A stretch of DNA of 64,000 nucleotides from the NCBI GenBank assembly GCA_947469885.1, contig CANIQT010000002.1, forward strand, positions 248,001 to 312,000, in the 5' to 3' direction. The DNA is from Bacteroidota bacterium. Its GTDB lineage: Bacteria > Bacteroidota > Bacteroidia > 2-12-FULL-35-15. Made by a program: the position numbers and the translations under genes. Within the stretch, counting starts at the first letter, position 1. Each line of letters starts with the position of its first letter. The notes under the pieces are model-generated. The model was not told the origin of the DNA, made no database searches, and saw only the letters and a program-made list of their open reading frames with translations. Of this stretch, positions 28,233 to 38,264 are shown in pieces.

Positions 28233-29162
28233 CTACATCATCTTCGTTCGCTTCACCAAATAAGGCATCAGCACTTGTTCAAAACCAAGATTAATATCTG
28301 CTTCCACAAAATCAATTTTATATTGTCCGCATTTTAGCAACAATTCCTTTTTATAGGCTGCCATTTGCGCCAGATAGGTTTCTTTAATCTGATTGGGATG
28401 TAGTTTCACTTCCTCCCCACTTTCCATATCTATAAAGCGATACGGACGGTTGTCAAATTCAAAATCCATTTCCTTTTCTTTATCCACCACATGAAACAAC
28501 ACTACTTCATGCTTGTTGTGTTTTAAGTGTTGTAAAGCAGAAAACAATTTATCATCATCCGTTTTCGATTCCATCATATCGCTGAAAATAACAACCAGAG
28601 AACGTTTATGAATGGCATCCGAAATTTCGTGCAACGCATCCACAGCCGATGTTGTTTTATGAACATTTACATCAAAAGGCTGAATCAGCTTTTCTAATTG
28701 ATGATACAACATTTTATGATGCAACGAACTCGATTTGGCAGGCGTATGCAACTCTACTTTATCCGAAAAAATACTCAGGCCTACTGCATCCCGTTGGTTT
28801 TTAAGCAATGCAATAATAGCGGCAGCACAGTAAACAGAAAAAGTAATTTTGTTTTTCTTCCCCTTTTTTTCATCGGGCAAGGGAAAGTACATGGAAGACG
28901 AATCGTCAATAATTATTTGGCAACGAAGGTTGGTTTCTTCTTCGTACCGTTTAATATATAACCTGTCAGTTCGTCCGAAAAGTTTCCAATCAATATGTCG
29001 GGTAGATTCCCCTTTGTTGTAAAGCCTATGTTCGGCAAACTCCACACTAAAACCGTGAAACGGACTTTTATGAAGACCTGTAATAAAGCCTTCCACTACT
29101 TGTTTGGCAATAAACTCTAGATGAGTAAACTGCTGTAATGGTTGTTGATTGATGGTTTCCAT
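28233..29162 (-). CDS. DUF58 domain-containing protein
   Basis: 'GFSVEFAEHRLYNKGESTRHIDWKLFGRTDRLYIKRYEEETNLRCQIIIDDSSSM' typical of DUF58; VWA-like fold. Confidence 0.92.
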   Translation of the reverse strand: METINQQPLQQFTHLEFIAKQVVEGFITGLHKSPFHGFSVEFAEHRLYNKGESTRHIDWKLFGRTDRLYIKRYEEETNLRCQIIIDDSSSMYFPLPDEKKGKKNKITFSVYCAAAIIALLKNQRDAVGLSIFSDKVELHTPAKSSSLHHKMLYHQLEKLIQPFDVNVHKTTSAVDALHEISDAIHKRSLVVIFSDMMESKTDDDKLFSALQHLKHNKHEVVLFHVVDKEKEMDFEFDNRPYRFIDMESGEEVKLHPNQIKETYLAQMAAYKKELLLKCGQYKIDFVEADINLGFEQVLMPYLVKRTKMM

Positions 29163-29175
29163 ATTAAAGTAAAAT

Positions 29176-29251
29176 GTTACAAAGTCCAAAGTTGAAAGTT
29201 AAGAAAGTACTTAAAAAGCATACCCTAACTTTCAATTTTGGACTTTGTAAC
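29176..29251. repeat. Long inverted repeat (26-bp arms, one mismatch) between trxA and DUF58 gene
   Basis: gttacaaagtccaaagttgaaagtta (29176-29201) vs taactttcaattttggactttgtaac (29226-29251). Confidence 0.92.
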
Positions 29252-29257
29252 TTTGGA

Positions 29258-29575
29258 CTAAAGCAACGCTTTCAATTTCGCGTCCAGCACCGATTTAGGC
29301 ACGGCACCTACTTGCTTATCCACCACTTGTCCACCTTTGAAAAACAAGATGGTTGGAATATTACGAATTCCGAACATAGACGAAATGTTTGCATTGCTGT
29401 CTACATCCACTTTACCTACCACTGCAGTATCAGCGTAGTCTTTTGATAATTCTTCCACTACCGGTCCAACCATTCGGCATGGTCCGCACCATTCTGCCCA
29501 AAAGTCTAATAATACTGGTTTTGTTGATTTTGCTACCAACTCATCAAAGTTAGCATCTGTGATTTCTATTGCCAT
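29258..29575 (-). CDS. trxA: Thioredoxin
   Basis: 'PVLLDFWAEWCGPCRMVGPVVEEL...KVDVDSNANISSMFGIRNIPTILFFKGG'. Confidence 0.97.
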   Translation of the reverse strand: MAIEITDANFDELVAKSTKPVLLDFWAEWCGPCRMVGPVVEELSKDYADTAVVGKVDVDSNANISSMFGIRNIPTILFFKGGQVVDKQVGAVPKSVLDAKLKALL

Positions 29576-29675
29576 AATTTTGAAATTTTAATTTATTTAT
29601 TATTGTTATCTGTTAATTGAGTTCTATCCTAGTCAAACCATTTGCCAATTTTATTTTAGTGCCATACTGACATTT

Positions 29676-32600
29676 TTATTTATTGATTAATTTATTTGCT
29701 TCTTCCAGCGAAATCTTTTTACCACCGTTAAATGCCACTATAAAAGAATCTTTCAACTGTGTTCCTTCTATTTCTACTTTTGTCCGATCTGCATCTTCTT
29801 TGGTTCTGAAACTGCCTAAAATGTAAACTGTATTTCCACTTTCATCTTTGTAATTTTTAATTCCTTTTTTTGCCAGACCTAAATAACTGTTAGCAATATT
29901 CAATGGGATCTGCTCTTTAAATACTCCCAGTTGAACCTTAAACACCACACCTGAATCAACGGAAATCTCATTGTATTTTGAAATTGCATCCATCAAATTT
30001 TGTTTTGTCGAATCAGGCAAAGGCGGTAATTGTTCAACGTTTGGTTGAATTTCCGGTTCATATTCTACAGGCGGTGGCTGCACAGCAGTGATTGAGCTTG
30101 GTTGCTTTTTGTTTGCAGGTTTTACAGTGTTAGTAGCCGGAGGATTAGTATTCACAATAGCTTCGGTAGTATCTGTATCTTCGATGGAATCAATAACAAT
30201 TCGCTCATTTGTATTCGACAGTTGTTTGATGTTAGATGTCAGTTCCTCAATACTCGAAGGTAATTCTTCAGTTGTAGTTGGCTGGTTGTTGGTAATAGTT
30301 GCTGGTTGTTGGTTGTTGGTTATCGGTTGTGTTGTATTAGTCATTGATTGTTGGCTGTTGGTTGTTGGAGGCACTACATTACTTACAATTGGTTCCTGAG
30401 CAGTTATTGGCAGAGTTGTTATTGTTTCAGGGACTGAATTATTTGCAACAGGTTCCAGAGTGGTGCTAGAAGGTTGCTGTAAATTGGCAGCTATTTTCAA
30501 ATTGGTTTCTTTCGCCATATCGGTCAGTTTCACATTGTTTTGTACTGCTGGTGCAACTGGAGGAACAACTGTACTATTGTTGGCAGTAACAATAGTTGTA
30601 GTTGTTGTAGTGGCTGGCTGGCCTTCTGTTTCCAATTGTTTAGCTTCTGCAACAGTAATTCGTTTTCCTTTATTATAAGCAGTCACAAAAGCATCTTTGA
30701 AACCTGCATTTACAACTGCATCTTTAGTTTTCTTTGCTTGTTTCGGACTTGTAAAACTTCCTGTGTTATAACGAATATAACCATTCGGGGTGGTTTCAGT
30801 AGTTACAGGCGGAACGTTTTTTAACTTGGCTTCTGGCAGTGTTTGCGAAAAAACTCCAATCTGAACGGTATAAATAATTTGTCCGGGAGCAACGGGAACA
30901 TTAGTGGTTGTAGTTGCCGGAATTGTTGAATTTATTGCTTCCGGTTGAATTGCATTTGGTGAAATTCTGTTTGTATTATTGGTTGGATGATTGGTTTCGT
31001 TAGCAACTGGCTGTTGGTTACTTGTTGTTGGTTGCGTTGCGTTAGTTGTTGGTTGCGTTGCGTTAGTTGTTGGTTGTAGGTTGCTGGTTGTTGGTTGCGT
31101 TGCGTTAGTTATTGGTTGTTGGTTGTTGGTTGTTGGTTGTGTTGCATTAGTTGTTTGTTGATTGTTATTGGTTGTTGGTTGTGTTGTGTTGGGTGGTTGT
31201 TGTGTTGCATTTGCCGCAATTGATTGCATACTATTCAAATTAGTTGGAGTTGTACCCATCATTGCAAAAGCTTCATTCATTGAAATTCGTTTACCATCTA
31301 AAAACGCAACTACAAAAGCATCTTTATATCCAAATCCTTTTATCTGGTCTTTTGCATTTTGTGCCGAACTAAATTTTACAAACATTCCAGCAGTGTAACG
31401 TATGTATCCATTTGGTGTGGTTTCACCCGTAATAGGACGAATACCTTCAAACAAATCCTGAGGAATTGGTTTTGCAAATGCTCCAATCTGTACTTTAAAT
31501 ACCAATCCTTCCGGAATTTTTTCATCCACAGGAATAGGTTTTTTTGAAGAATAAACAGGGGCATTTTTCTTTTCAAAAACTTCGTTTGGTGCTAATACCA
31601 CTGTAGCTGTTGTATTGTTGGTGGTTGTTGACCCCACTGTATTACCATTGTTGTTATTGTCAGGATTGGTAGTTAATGTTTCATTGCTGCTCGATGGTGC
31701 ATTAGTAGCAATAGCTGCATTCTGCACTTTCTTCAGGTTTTCTACCTTCAACGCCTTTTGCTGAGTTTGCGCAGCAATTTCTTTCGACAATTTTTCAGCA
31801 TCTCCAATTATCTTGGCATATAATTTTCTCTCTTCAGGGTCAGCAGTGTTTTTTAATTCCTCTTTTTGTTTTGCTATGTTGTTATCTATTTCTTTGTTCC
31901 AAGTTTTCAGCACTTCTGTTTTCGACTGTTCCCGCTCCACAGGATTAGTAATTTTATCTGCTGATTTTAATTCCGCAACATACTTTTCATTCAAACTTGC
32001 AAGCGAAACAGCAGTATTTGTTGTCGGTTGCTGGTTATTGGTTGCTGGTTGTTGGTTGTTAGTTGTTGGTTGTTGGTTGTTAGTTGTTGGTTGTTGGTTA
32101 TTGGCTGTTGGTTGTTGGTTATTGGTTGTTGGTTTTACATTGTTAGTTATCGGTTGTGTGTTGTTGGTTGTCGGTTGTGTATTATTAGTTGTTGGTGGCT
32201 GGTTAATAGTAGTCGGTTGTGTTGTATTAGTTGCAACAGGAGGTAGAGGATTTTTCAAAGTTTCTACTTTAGCTACACTTTCTGTTGTTTGGTTTTTCAA
32301 ATCTTTCGAAACTTTTTCTGCATCTGTAATTTTTTTAGCTATGGCAGCCTTTTCCTGAGCATCCGCGGTTGCATTTAATTCCGAATTCAATTTCACAATA
32401 TTATCATCAATTGCTTTATTCCAGTTTCTTAAAATATTCAACTTTGCCTGCTCTCTATCGAGTTCCTTTTTCATTTTATTCGCTTCATTAAGTTGCCCTT
32501 GAAATTTCAGATTAATGCTCGATGTGGATACAGATGAAGGTAATGTAGTATTGGTTGTTGGTTGTGTATTATTGGTTGTTGGTTGGGTTGCATTAGTTGT

Positions 32601-35600
32601 CAGTTGTGTGTTGTTAGTTGTCGGTTGTGTAGTATTAGTTGCAATTGGCTGTTGGTTGTTCGTTGTCGGTTGTTGGTTGTTGGTTATCAGTTGTGAGTTG
32701 TTAGTGGTTGGCTGTGTTGCATTAGCTGTTGGTTGTGTTGCATTTGCAGTATTAGCAGCAACCACAGCAGCTTGTTGTTTTTTCAGTGTTTCCACTTTTG
32801 CAATGCTTTCTGTTGTCTGAACTTTCAGGTCACCCGATGCTTTTTCAGAATCTGTAATTTTTTTAGCTACCAACTTTTTTTCTTCAGGATCTTTAGTTGC
32901 AGCCAACTGCTCTTTTAGTTTCACAATATACTCGTCAACTGCTTTGTTCCAAGTTATCAAAACACTTGATTTAGCCTGCTCCCGCTCCACTTCATTTGCA
33001 ATTTTATTTTTAGTTGCTATCTCTTCTTCATATTTTTTATTTATACTTTCAAGAGTAATTGTGCTAGTTGTTGGTTGTGAGCTGTTAGTTGTTGGTAGTT
33101 GGTTGTTAGTTGTTGGTTGTGAGTTATTAGTTGTCGGTTGTGAGTTATTAGTTGTCGGTTGTGAGTTATTAGTTGTTGGTTGTTGGTTGTTGGTTGTTGG
33201 TTGTTGGTTATTAGTTATCGGATTTGAGTTGTTGGAAGTTGGCTGTGTTGCATTAGCTGTTGGTTGTGTTACATTTGCAGCATTAGCAGCAGCCACAGCA
33301 GCTTCTTGTTTTTTCAGCGATTCCACTTTTGCAATGCTTTCTATTGTCTGAACTTTCAAGTTGCTCGATGCTTTTTCAGAATCAGTAATCTTTTTAGCAA
33401 CAAGCTTTTTTTCTTCAGGATCTTTAGTTGCAGCTAATTGCTCTTTAAGTTTCACAATATAATCATCAACTGCTTTGTTCCATGTTATCAGAACATTTGA
33501 TTTAGCCTGCTCTCGCTCCACTTCATTTGTAATTTTAATTTTAGTTGCTATCTCTTCCTCATATTTTTTATTTATACTTTCAAGTGTAACTGCGTTAGTT
33601 GTCGGTTGTGAGTTGTTAGTTGTCGGTTGTGTTGTTGTTGGTTGTGCTATTGTTGGTTGTGTTGTTGTTGGTTGCTGGTTGTTTGCAGTTGGTTGAGTTG
33701 TATTGGTTGCAACTGGTTGTGTTGCGTTAGCTGTTGGTTGCTGGTTATTAGTTGTCGGTTGAGAGTTGTTGGCTGCTGGTTGTGTTGTGTTAGTTGTTGG
33801 TTGTTGGTTGTTGGTTGTTGGTTGCGTTGTATTAGTTGCAACTGGTGGCTGAGCAGCAGTTGTTGAGTTGGTTGCAGGTTGAGTTGTATTAGCCGCAACC
33901 GGAGGTTGAGCAGTGGTAGTTGAAGGTGCTGTAGGGTTCACTGTTGTACCATTCACAGGTGCACCGCCAGCTGCTATCGAATTAGTATTTTCAGTGGTTG
34001 TTTTTGCAAGGTCATTCAACTTTTGCTCCAGTTTTGTTTTATCCACATTCGCCACACTTGCTGCTGCTGCTTCGCTGGTGCCTGTTTTCGAATCTTCTAC
34101 CACCGATTTCACCAAATCGCTTTGGTTTTTTATTCCTTCAACATCCTTTTCGAGTTGCTCTGCTTTTGCAGTTTTTAGTGCAAGTTCCTTTTGCAACCCT
34201 TTGTTATCTTCTGTTAGTTCAGCAATTTGTTTTGCCAATCCTTGTTTCAAATCGTCTTTCCTCGCTTTGGCTTCATCTGCTTTCAAACCAGCTATTATAC
34301 TTTCGTTGTCAGTTATTTCCTGACGGGTATCAGTTATTCCTCGTTGTGTTTTTGCCAGTTCTTTCTCTTTGTTTTCCTGATCAAGTTTCAGACTGGCAAC
34401 TATAGAAGTAGTACTTGGGTTCTCTTTGTTCAATGCTTCCAGCTTTTTTGCCTGCTCATCTAATTTTGCTATTGCCTCTTCTGCATTAGGTGCTTTCATA
34501 GCGGCACCCAAATCTTTAGCATATTGTTTCGACAAATCGGCTTCTTTCTTTTTTGCCTCTGCTACTAGTTCCAGTTTTTTGGCAAGATTAAATGCCGATG
34601 CAGTTTCTTCATTTAACTGCTGGGCAAGTGCATTTTTTTCGTTTGCCTGCGAAATAATTGCTTGTTTTTTGGTTACATCACTTATTTTATTTGCATCAAT
34701 CAACAGTTGTGAAACTTCTTTTGATTTAGTTTCGGCCATCTGGTTTTTCTGATTGGCATAATTCAGGGCAATGTCTGCTTGTTCTTTTGCATCCTTAGCC
34801 GAGGTTTCCAATTCCTTTGTATCATCATTAACTACTTTCAACAAATCAACATTCGATAATTTTGATCGGGGTGGTTTGCCTCCTTGCTTTGCTGCTGTAG
34901 TATTAGCTGAGTTGGCAGTATTACTTGTATTTGCAGTAGTTGTGTTACCACTGTTTTGTGATGATGTGCCACCAGTTTCTTGTCGTGACGAGTAATTGAT
35001 GGCATCGCTTACATTCACTTCCATTCTTGCTTTTTCTTTCAGAAAATTAGTTGCCAGCATGTACGAATCGTCTCCTGTGCCTTCTATTATTGTTTTAACT
35101 ACCAACTTATCCTTTTTAGGTGTCAAACTTATTTCCTGCACAATTGGTTTAAACTCGTGCTGAACAGGCAACACCACCACTTCCGATTGTGTAGCCAAAC
35201 TTGGAGTTTCGATGGTAAACAAATATTTTCCACCATTTGGCAGCTTCATGGTATAGCTACCATCCACAGGCGATGTGTTGTAAATACCAACAATAGAATT
35301 ATTGTTTAAATCTTTTACCACAATCTTTAAATCAAGCACGGCATCTTCTCCGGTTTTCATTACCGTTCCTGTAATCAGCGATAAGTCAATGGCTTTACGG
35401 TCCACGTTGATATGATATACTTCTATTTTACCAGTGGTGCTGGAACGTGCAGAAGCAAAATACGCCTGTTTTTCCTGTAAATCGGTTACATACAAAATAT
35501 CATCATCGGGTGTGTTGATAGGAAAATCGAGGTTCACAGCATTGCCCCATGTAAAAGTGGCTTCGTTCCAAGTGGACTTAAATATATCGTATCCACCCAT

Positions 35601-36443
35601 AGAATTATGCCCTTTGGAACAAAAATACAACACTTTCCCGTTTGGATGAAGAAATGGAAAATCTTCGTCATACTCAGTATTGATGGGCAATCTAAGGTTT
35701 TGAGGAGTGGTCCATTCTCCGTTATCTTTTCGTTTAATGGTGTATATGTCTTTACCTTTGCTGACATCGTCTCCATAACTGGAAAAGAAAATTTGCGAAC
35801 TGGTGGACGAACTAAATATCACAGATGTTTCTTTTTTCTTTTTATCCAACGAACTTTTAAACTGTTTGTCTTCGGGCTTCATCAGTAATTTACCGCCCAA
35901 TCCGGTGACATCATACGCCCTAAAAAAATCTTCACGACTCATTTCTTTTTTTTCAGTCACCAATAAATCTGATAAATTGCGCAACAGCAGTTTTCCGTTT
36001 TTACACATTTCAATCTGTCTATCCACTTGCAATTTGGTAGCTTTGGCAGAGGATGCCACCTTTTTATATTCTTTGTATTTGTTTATCGCATCATCAAAAC
36101 GATAATTGAGGTGATACGCCTTTGCAAGATAATACAACACTTCTTTGTCCACTTCTTGTTTGGTGGAAGCATATTCCAAAAAACGAATGGGTTTTTCTTT
36201 GTCCTCAAACGAATAAATCATACACACTCCCAAACGGTAATTATAATCAGGGTCTTTGCGGTAAATACTGGTAAGTTGTGAATAGAGCGGAAAAGCTTTG
36301 TCGAACTCATCGTTTTCGAACAAAGTGTTTGCTTCCTTTTTCAAATCGGCCTCGGTAGCAAATTTTTGCTGTGCCTTAACTGTAGCAATGTTAAATGCCA
36401 ACAGTATTGTTAATAAAAAAATAAGTTGATTCGGTTTCTTCAT
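29676..36443 (-). CDS. Giant (2255 aa) TPR / PD40 (WD40-like) / coiled repeat / SPOR-like protein, PorE-like N-terminus
   Basis: Signal peptide; TPR-like N-terminus; 'GKDIYTIKRKDNGEWTTPQNLRLPINTEYDEDFPFLHPNGKVLYFCSKGHNSMGGYDIFKS' (PD40); four related coil modules; QPTTNNQ linkers; three SPOR-like modules 'VFKVQIGAF...GYIRYTAGMF...'. Confidence 0.85.
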   Translation of the reverse strand: MKKPNQLIFLLTILLAFNIATVKAQQKFATEADLKKEANTLFENDEFDKAFPLYSQLTSIYRKDPDYNYRLGVCMIYSFEDKEKPIRFLEYASTKQEVDKEVLYYLAKAYHLNYRFDDAINKYKEYKKVASSAKATKLQVDRQIEMCKNGKLLLRNLSDLLVTEKKEMSREDFFRAYDVTGLGGKLLMKPEDKQFKSSLDKKKKETSVIFSSSTSSQIFFSSYGDDVSKGKDIYTIKRKDNGEWTTPQNLRLPINTEYDEDFPFLHPNGKVLYFCSKGHNSMGGYDIFKSTWNEATFTWGNAVNLDFPINTPDDDILYVTDLQEKQAYFASARSSTTGKIEVYHINVDRKAIDLSLITGTVMKTGEDAVLDLKIVVKDLNNNSIVGIYNTSPVDGSYTMKLPNGGKYLFTIETPSLATQSEVVVLPVQHEFKPIVQEISLTPKKDKLVVKTIIEGTGDDSYMLATNFLKEKARMEVNVSDAINYSSRQETGGTSSQNSGNTTTANTSNTANSANTTAAKQGGKPPRSKLSNVDLLKVVNDDTKELETSAKDAKEQADIALNYANQKNQMAETKSKEVSQLLIDANKISDVTKKQAIISQANEKNALAQQLNEETASAFNLAKKLELVAEAKKKEADLSKQYAKDLGAAMKAPNAEEAIAKLDEQAKKLEALNKENPSTTSIVASLKLDQENKEKELAKTQRGITDTRQEITDNESIIAGLKADEAKARKDDLKQGLAKQIAELTEDNKGLQKELALKTAKAEQLEKDVEGIKNQSDLVKSVVEDSKTGTSEAAAASVANVDKTKLEQKLNDLAKTTTENTNSIAAGGAPVNGTTVNPTAPSTTTAQPPVAANTTQPATNSTTAAQPPVATNTTQPTTNNQQPTTNTTQPAANNSQPTTNNQQPTANATQPVATNTTQPTANNQQPTTTQPTIAQPTTTQPTTNNSQPTTNAVTLESINKKYEEEIATKIKITNEVEREQAKSNVLITWNKAVDDYIVKLKEQLAATKDPEEKKLVAKKITDSEKASSNLKVQTIESIAKVESLKKQEAAVAAANAANVTQPTANATQPTSNNSNPITNNQQPTTNNQQPTTNNSQPTTNNSQPTTNNSQPTTNNQLPTTNSSQPTTSTITLESINKKYEEEIATKNKIANEVEREQAKSSVLITWNKAVDEYIVKLKEQLAATKDPEEKKLVAKKITDSEKASGDLKVQTTESIAKVETLKKQQAAVVAANTANATQPTANATQPTTNNSQLITNNQQPTTNNQQPIATNTTQPTTNNTQLTTNATQPTTNNTQPTTNTTLPSSVSTSSINLKFQGQLNEANKMKKELDREQAKLNILRNWNKAIDDNIVKLNSELNATADAQEKAAIAKKITDAEKVSKDLKNQTTESVAKVETLKNPLPPVATNTTQPTTINQPPTTNNTQPTTNNTQPITNNVKPTTNNQQPTANNQQPTTNNQQPTTNNQQPATNNQQPTTNTAVSLASLNEKYVAELKSADKITNPVEREQSKTEVLKTWNKEIDNNIAKQKEELKNTADPEERKLYAKIIGDAEKLSKEIAAQTQQKALKVENLKKVQNAAIATNAPSSSNETLTTNPDNNNNGNTVGSTTTNNTTATVVLAPNEVFEKKNAPVYSSKKPIPVDEKIPEGLVFKVQIGAFAKPIPQDLFEGIRPITGETTPNGYIRYTAGMFVKFSSAQNAKDQIKGFGYKDAFVVAFLDGKRISMNEAFAMMGTTPTNLNSMQSIAANATQQPPNTTQPTTNNNQQTTNATQPTTNNQQPITNATQPTTSNLQPTTNATQPTTNATQPTTSNQQPVANETNHPTNNTNRISPNAIQPEAINSTIPATTTTNVPVAPGQIIYTVQIGVFSQTLPEAKLKNVPPVTTETTPNGYIRYNTGSFTSPKQAKKTKDAVVNAGFKDAFVTAYNKGKRITVAEAKQLETEGQPATTTTTTIVTANNSTVVPPVAPAVQNNVKLTDMAKETNLKIAANLQQPSSTTLEPVANNSVPETITTLPITAQEPIVSNVVPPTTNSQQSMTNTTQPITNNQQPATITNNQPTTTEELPSSIEELTSNIKQLSNTNERIVIDSIEDTDTTEAIVNTNPPATNTVKPANKKQPSSITAVQPPPVEYEPEIQPNVEQLPPLPDSTKQNLMDAISKYNEISVDSGVVFKVQLGVFKEQIPLNIANSYLGLAKKGIKNYKDESGNTVYILGSFRTKEDADRTKVEIEGTQLKDSFIVAFNGGKKISLEEANKLINK
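30960..33910 (-). repeat. Low-complexity 21-bp coding repeats (QPTTNNQ-type heptapeptide linkers) interspersed with four coil modules
   Basis: Clusters of gttggttgttggttgttagtt-like sequence at about 33591-33900, 33060-33290, 32535-32760, 32015-32245 and 30960-31200. Confidence 0.85.
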
Positions 36444-36567
36444 ATTATTTAACCCACAAATTTAGGCTTTTTTATTAATAGATGCAGTTTCTTTTAAAAT
36501 TCCATAAACAATGGGGTGTTAATTTTTAATAAATGAGAGAGCAATTATTTTCGTTTTGACTTAAAAT

Positions 36568-36695
36568 GCCACAGATTCACAGATTAATAATAATGGCATT
36601 AAAAAAATATGTAGAATAGAAAGATGACACTGATTTACAGATTAGAAATAGAAAATATTATACTGAATTAACTATTAAATTTGTGAATCTGTGGC
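36568..36695. repeat. Intergenic inverted repeat with GCCACAGATTCACA arms
   Basis: gccacagattcaca 36568-36581 and tgtgaatctgtggc 36682-36695, perfect 14-bp arms. Confidence 0.85.
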
Positions 36696-36766
36696 GACAC
36701 TTTCAATTTTATTTTCACCTCCACACAATATTTTACCATTTTCTTCGTTAGTTGTATATCATTAAA

Positions 36767-36774
36767 TATCTTTG
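36767..36774 (+). promoter_or_regulatory. -7 element TATCTTTG very close to ATG 36779
   Basis: Matches TAnnTTTG; 4 bp before the start codon. Confidence 0.35.
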
Positions 36775-36778
36775 TGCT

Positions 36779-38233
36779 ATGAAAAATACCCTTTTTATCC
36801 TTTTATCGTTACTCGTTTTGGCTTCCTGCAAAAAAGACCAGCTACTTACTGATGCTGATGCAAAGCTTGATTTTTCTACCGATTCTGTATTGTTCGACAC
36901 CGTGTTTACTCAGGTAGGGTCAACCACCAAGTTGTTTAGAATTTACAACAACCATTCTCAACCCATGACCATTTCCAACATTCACCTGTTGCAAGGCAGC
37001 AGTTCTCAGTTCCGGTTAAATGTGGATGGAGTAAGTGGTACTTCTATTAATAATGTAGAGATTTTGGGAGGAGATAGCTTATATGCTTTTGTGCAGGTTA
37101 CGGTTAATCCTAATCAGGCTTCGCCCTTATTAATAGTGGACCAAGTGGTTTTTGAAACCAACGGAAACACCCAATCGGTTTATCTCACTGCCATAGGGCG
37201 GGATGTATATCTCCACAAACCCGACCATTTTCCAACCAACGGGCTTCCACCCTACTCCATTATTTCGTGCAATGCCACCTGGACTAACGACAAGCCTCAT
37301 TTGATTTTTGGTTTTGCGGTAGTTGATTCGGGTTGTACTCTAACGATGATGCCCGGCACACAGGTATACCTTCACAAAAATGCAGTGCTGTGGGTGTATG
37401 CTTATGGCTCGTTGCAGGTGCTTGGAGACCATGCCAATAACCAAGAAGTAACTTTTGAAGGCGACCGTTTAGAACCCGAATACAAAGAAATACCCGGCCA
37501 ATGGGGGTATATATGGCTGATGAATGGAAGTTTGAACAACAAAATAGATTGGGCTAAAATTAAAAATGGTGCTATTGGTTTAAAGGTGGGCGATAATTCG
37601 CAGAACTACTCCCGACCATCGCTCAACATCAGCAATACTATTATTAAAAACCAGAAAGCAGCTGCTATTTATGCTTTGGGAGCTCAAATTTATGGTTATA
37701 ATAATGTGTTTGCCAATTGCGGACAGTTTGTGGCTGCACTTTTTGGCGGTTCATTCCGGTTCGAACAATGTACTTTTGCCAACTACTGGGACAGCAACCC
37801 TAACAATGCCACCGGCAGTGCTACCACCGCAGCTCGTGCTACCCCTGCCATTCAGCTCACCAATTATAATATAGATTATACAGGGACTACTTATGTAAAC
37901 CCGCTGGACTCAGCTTACTTCCGAAATTGTATTGTCACCGGAGATATTGCCGATGAGTTGGCAATAGACAGCACCACGGCTGTTGCTGCTAATTGTCATT
38001 ACTTTTTTCAGAACTGCATTATAAAAACAGGGTTGAACGTAACCAATGGAGCACATTATAATACTATTTCGCAAAACATTAACCCTGTTTTTAAGGACGT
38101 GGGTAAAAATGATTATAACCTGACCCCTACCTCACCTATTAATAATGGAGACCCGACTTTATATATTCCACTAGATTTGAATACCAATTTCAGAGATACC
38201 CCTGATATTGGTGCTTACGAATATATACCTTAG
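36779..38233 (+). CDS. Lipoprotein with predicted parallel beta-helix/choice-of-anchor-like fold
   Basis: MKNTLFILLSLLVLASCKKDQ lipobox; repeats 'ISNTIIKNQKAAAIYALGAQIYGYNNVFANCGQFVAALFGGSFRFEQCTFANY'; C-terminal 'DTPDIGAYEYIP'. Confidence 0.75.
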   Translation: MKNTLFILLSLLVLASCKKDQLLTDADAKLDFSTDSVLFDTVFTQVGSTTKLFRIYNNHSQPMTISNIHLLQGSSSQFRLNVDGVSGTSINNVEILGGDSLYAFVQVTVNPNQASPLLIVDQVVFETNGNTQSVYLTAIGRDVYLHKPDHFPTNGLPPYSIISCNATWTNDKPHLIFGFAVVDSGCTLTMMPGTQVYLHKNAVLWVYAYGSLQVLGDHANNQEVTFEGDRLEPEYKEIPGQWGYIWLMNGSLNNKIDWAKIKNGAIGLKVGDNSQNYSRPSLNISNTIIKNQKAAAIYALGAQIYGYNNVFANCGQFVAALFGGSFRFEQCTFANYWDSNPNNATGSATTAARATPAIQLTNYNIDYTGTTYVNPLDSAYFRNCIVTGDIADELAIDSTTAVAANCHYFFQNCIIKTGLNVTNGAHYNTISQNINPVFKDVGKNDYNLTPTSPINNGDPTLYIPLDLNTNFRDTPDIGAYEYIP

Positions 38234-38264
38234 TAAAGAAAACAGAGGTTCAGTAAAAATTATT

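Noticed and set aside
31813-33866. Plus-strand ORFs rich in VVGCWLLVVGCWLL
   Set aside because: Antisense shadow of the QPTTNNQ coding repeats in the 2255-aa gene.
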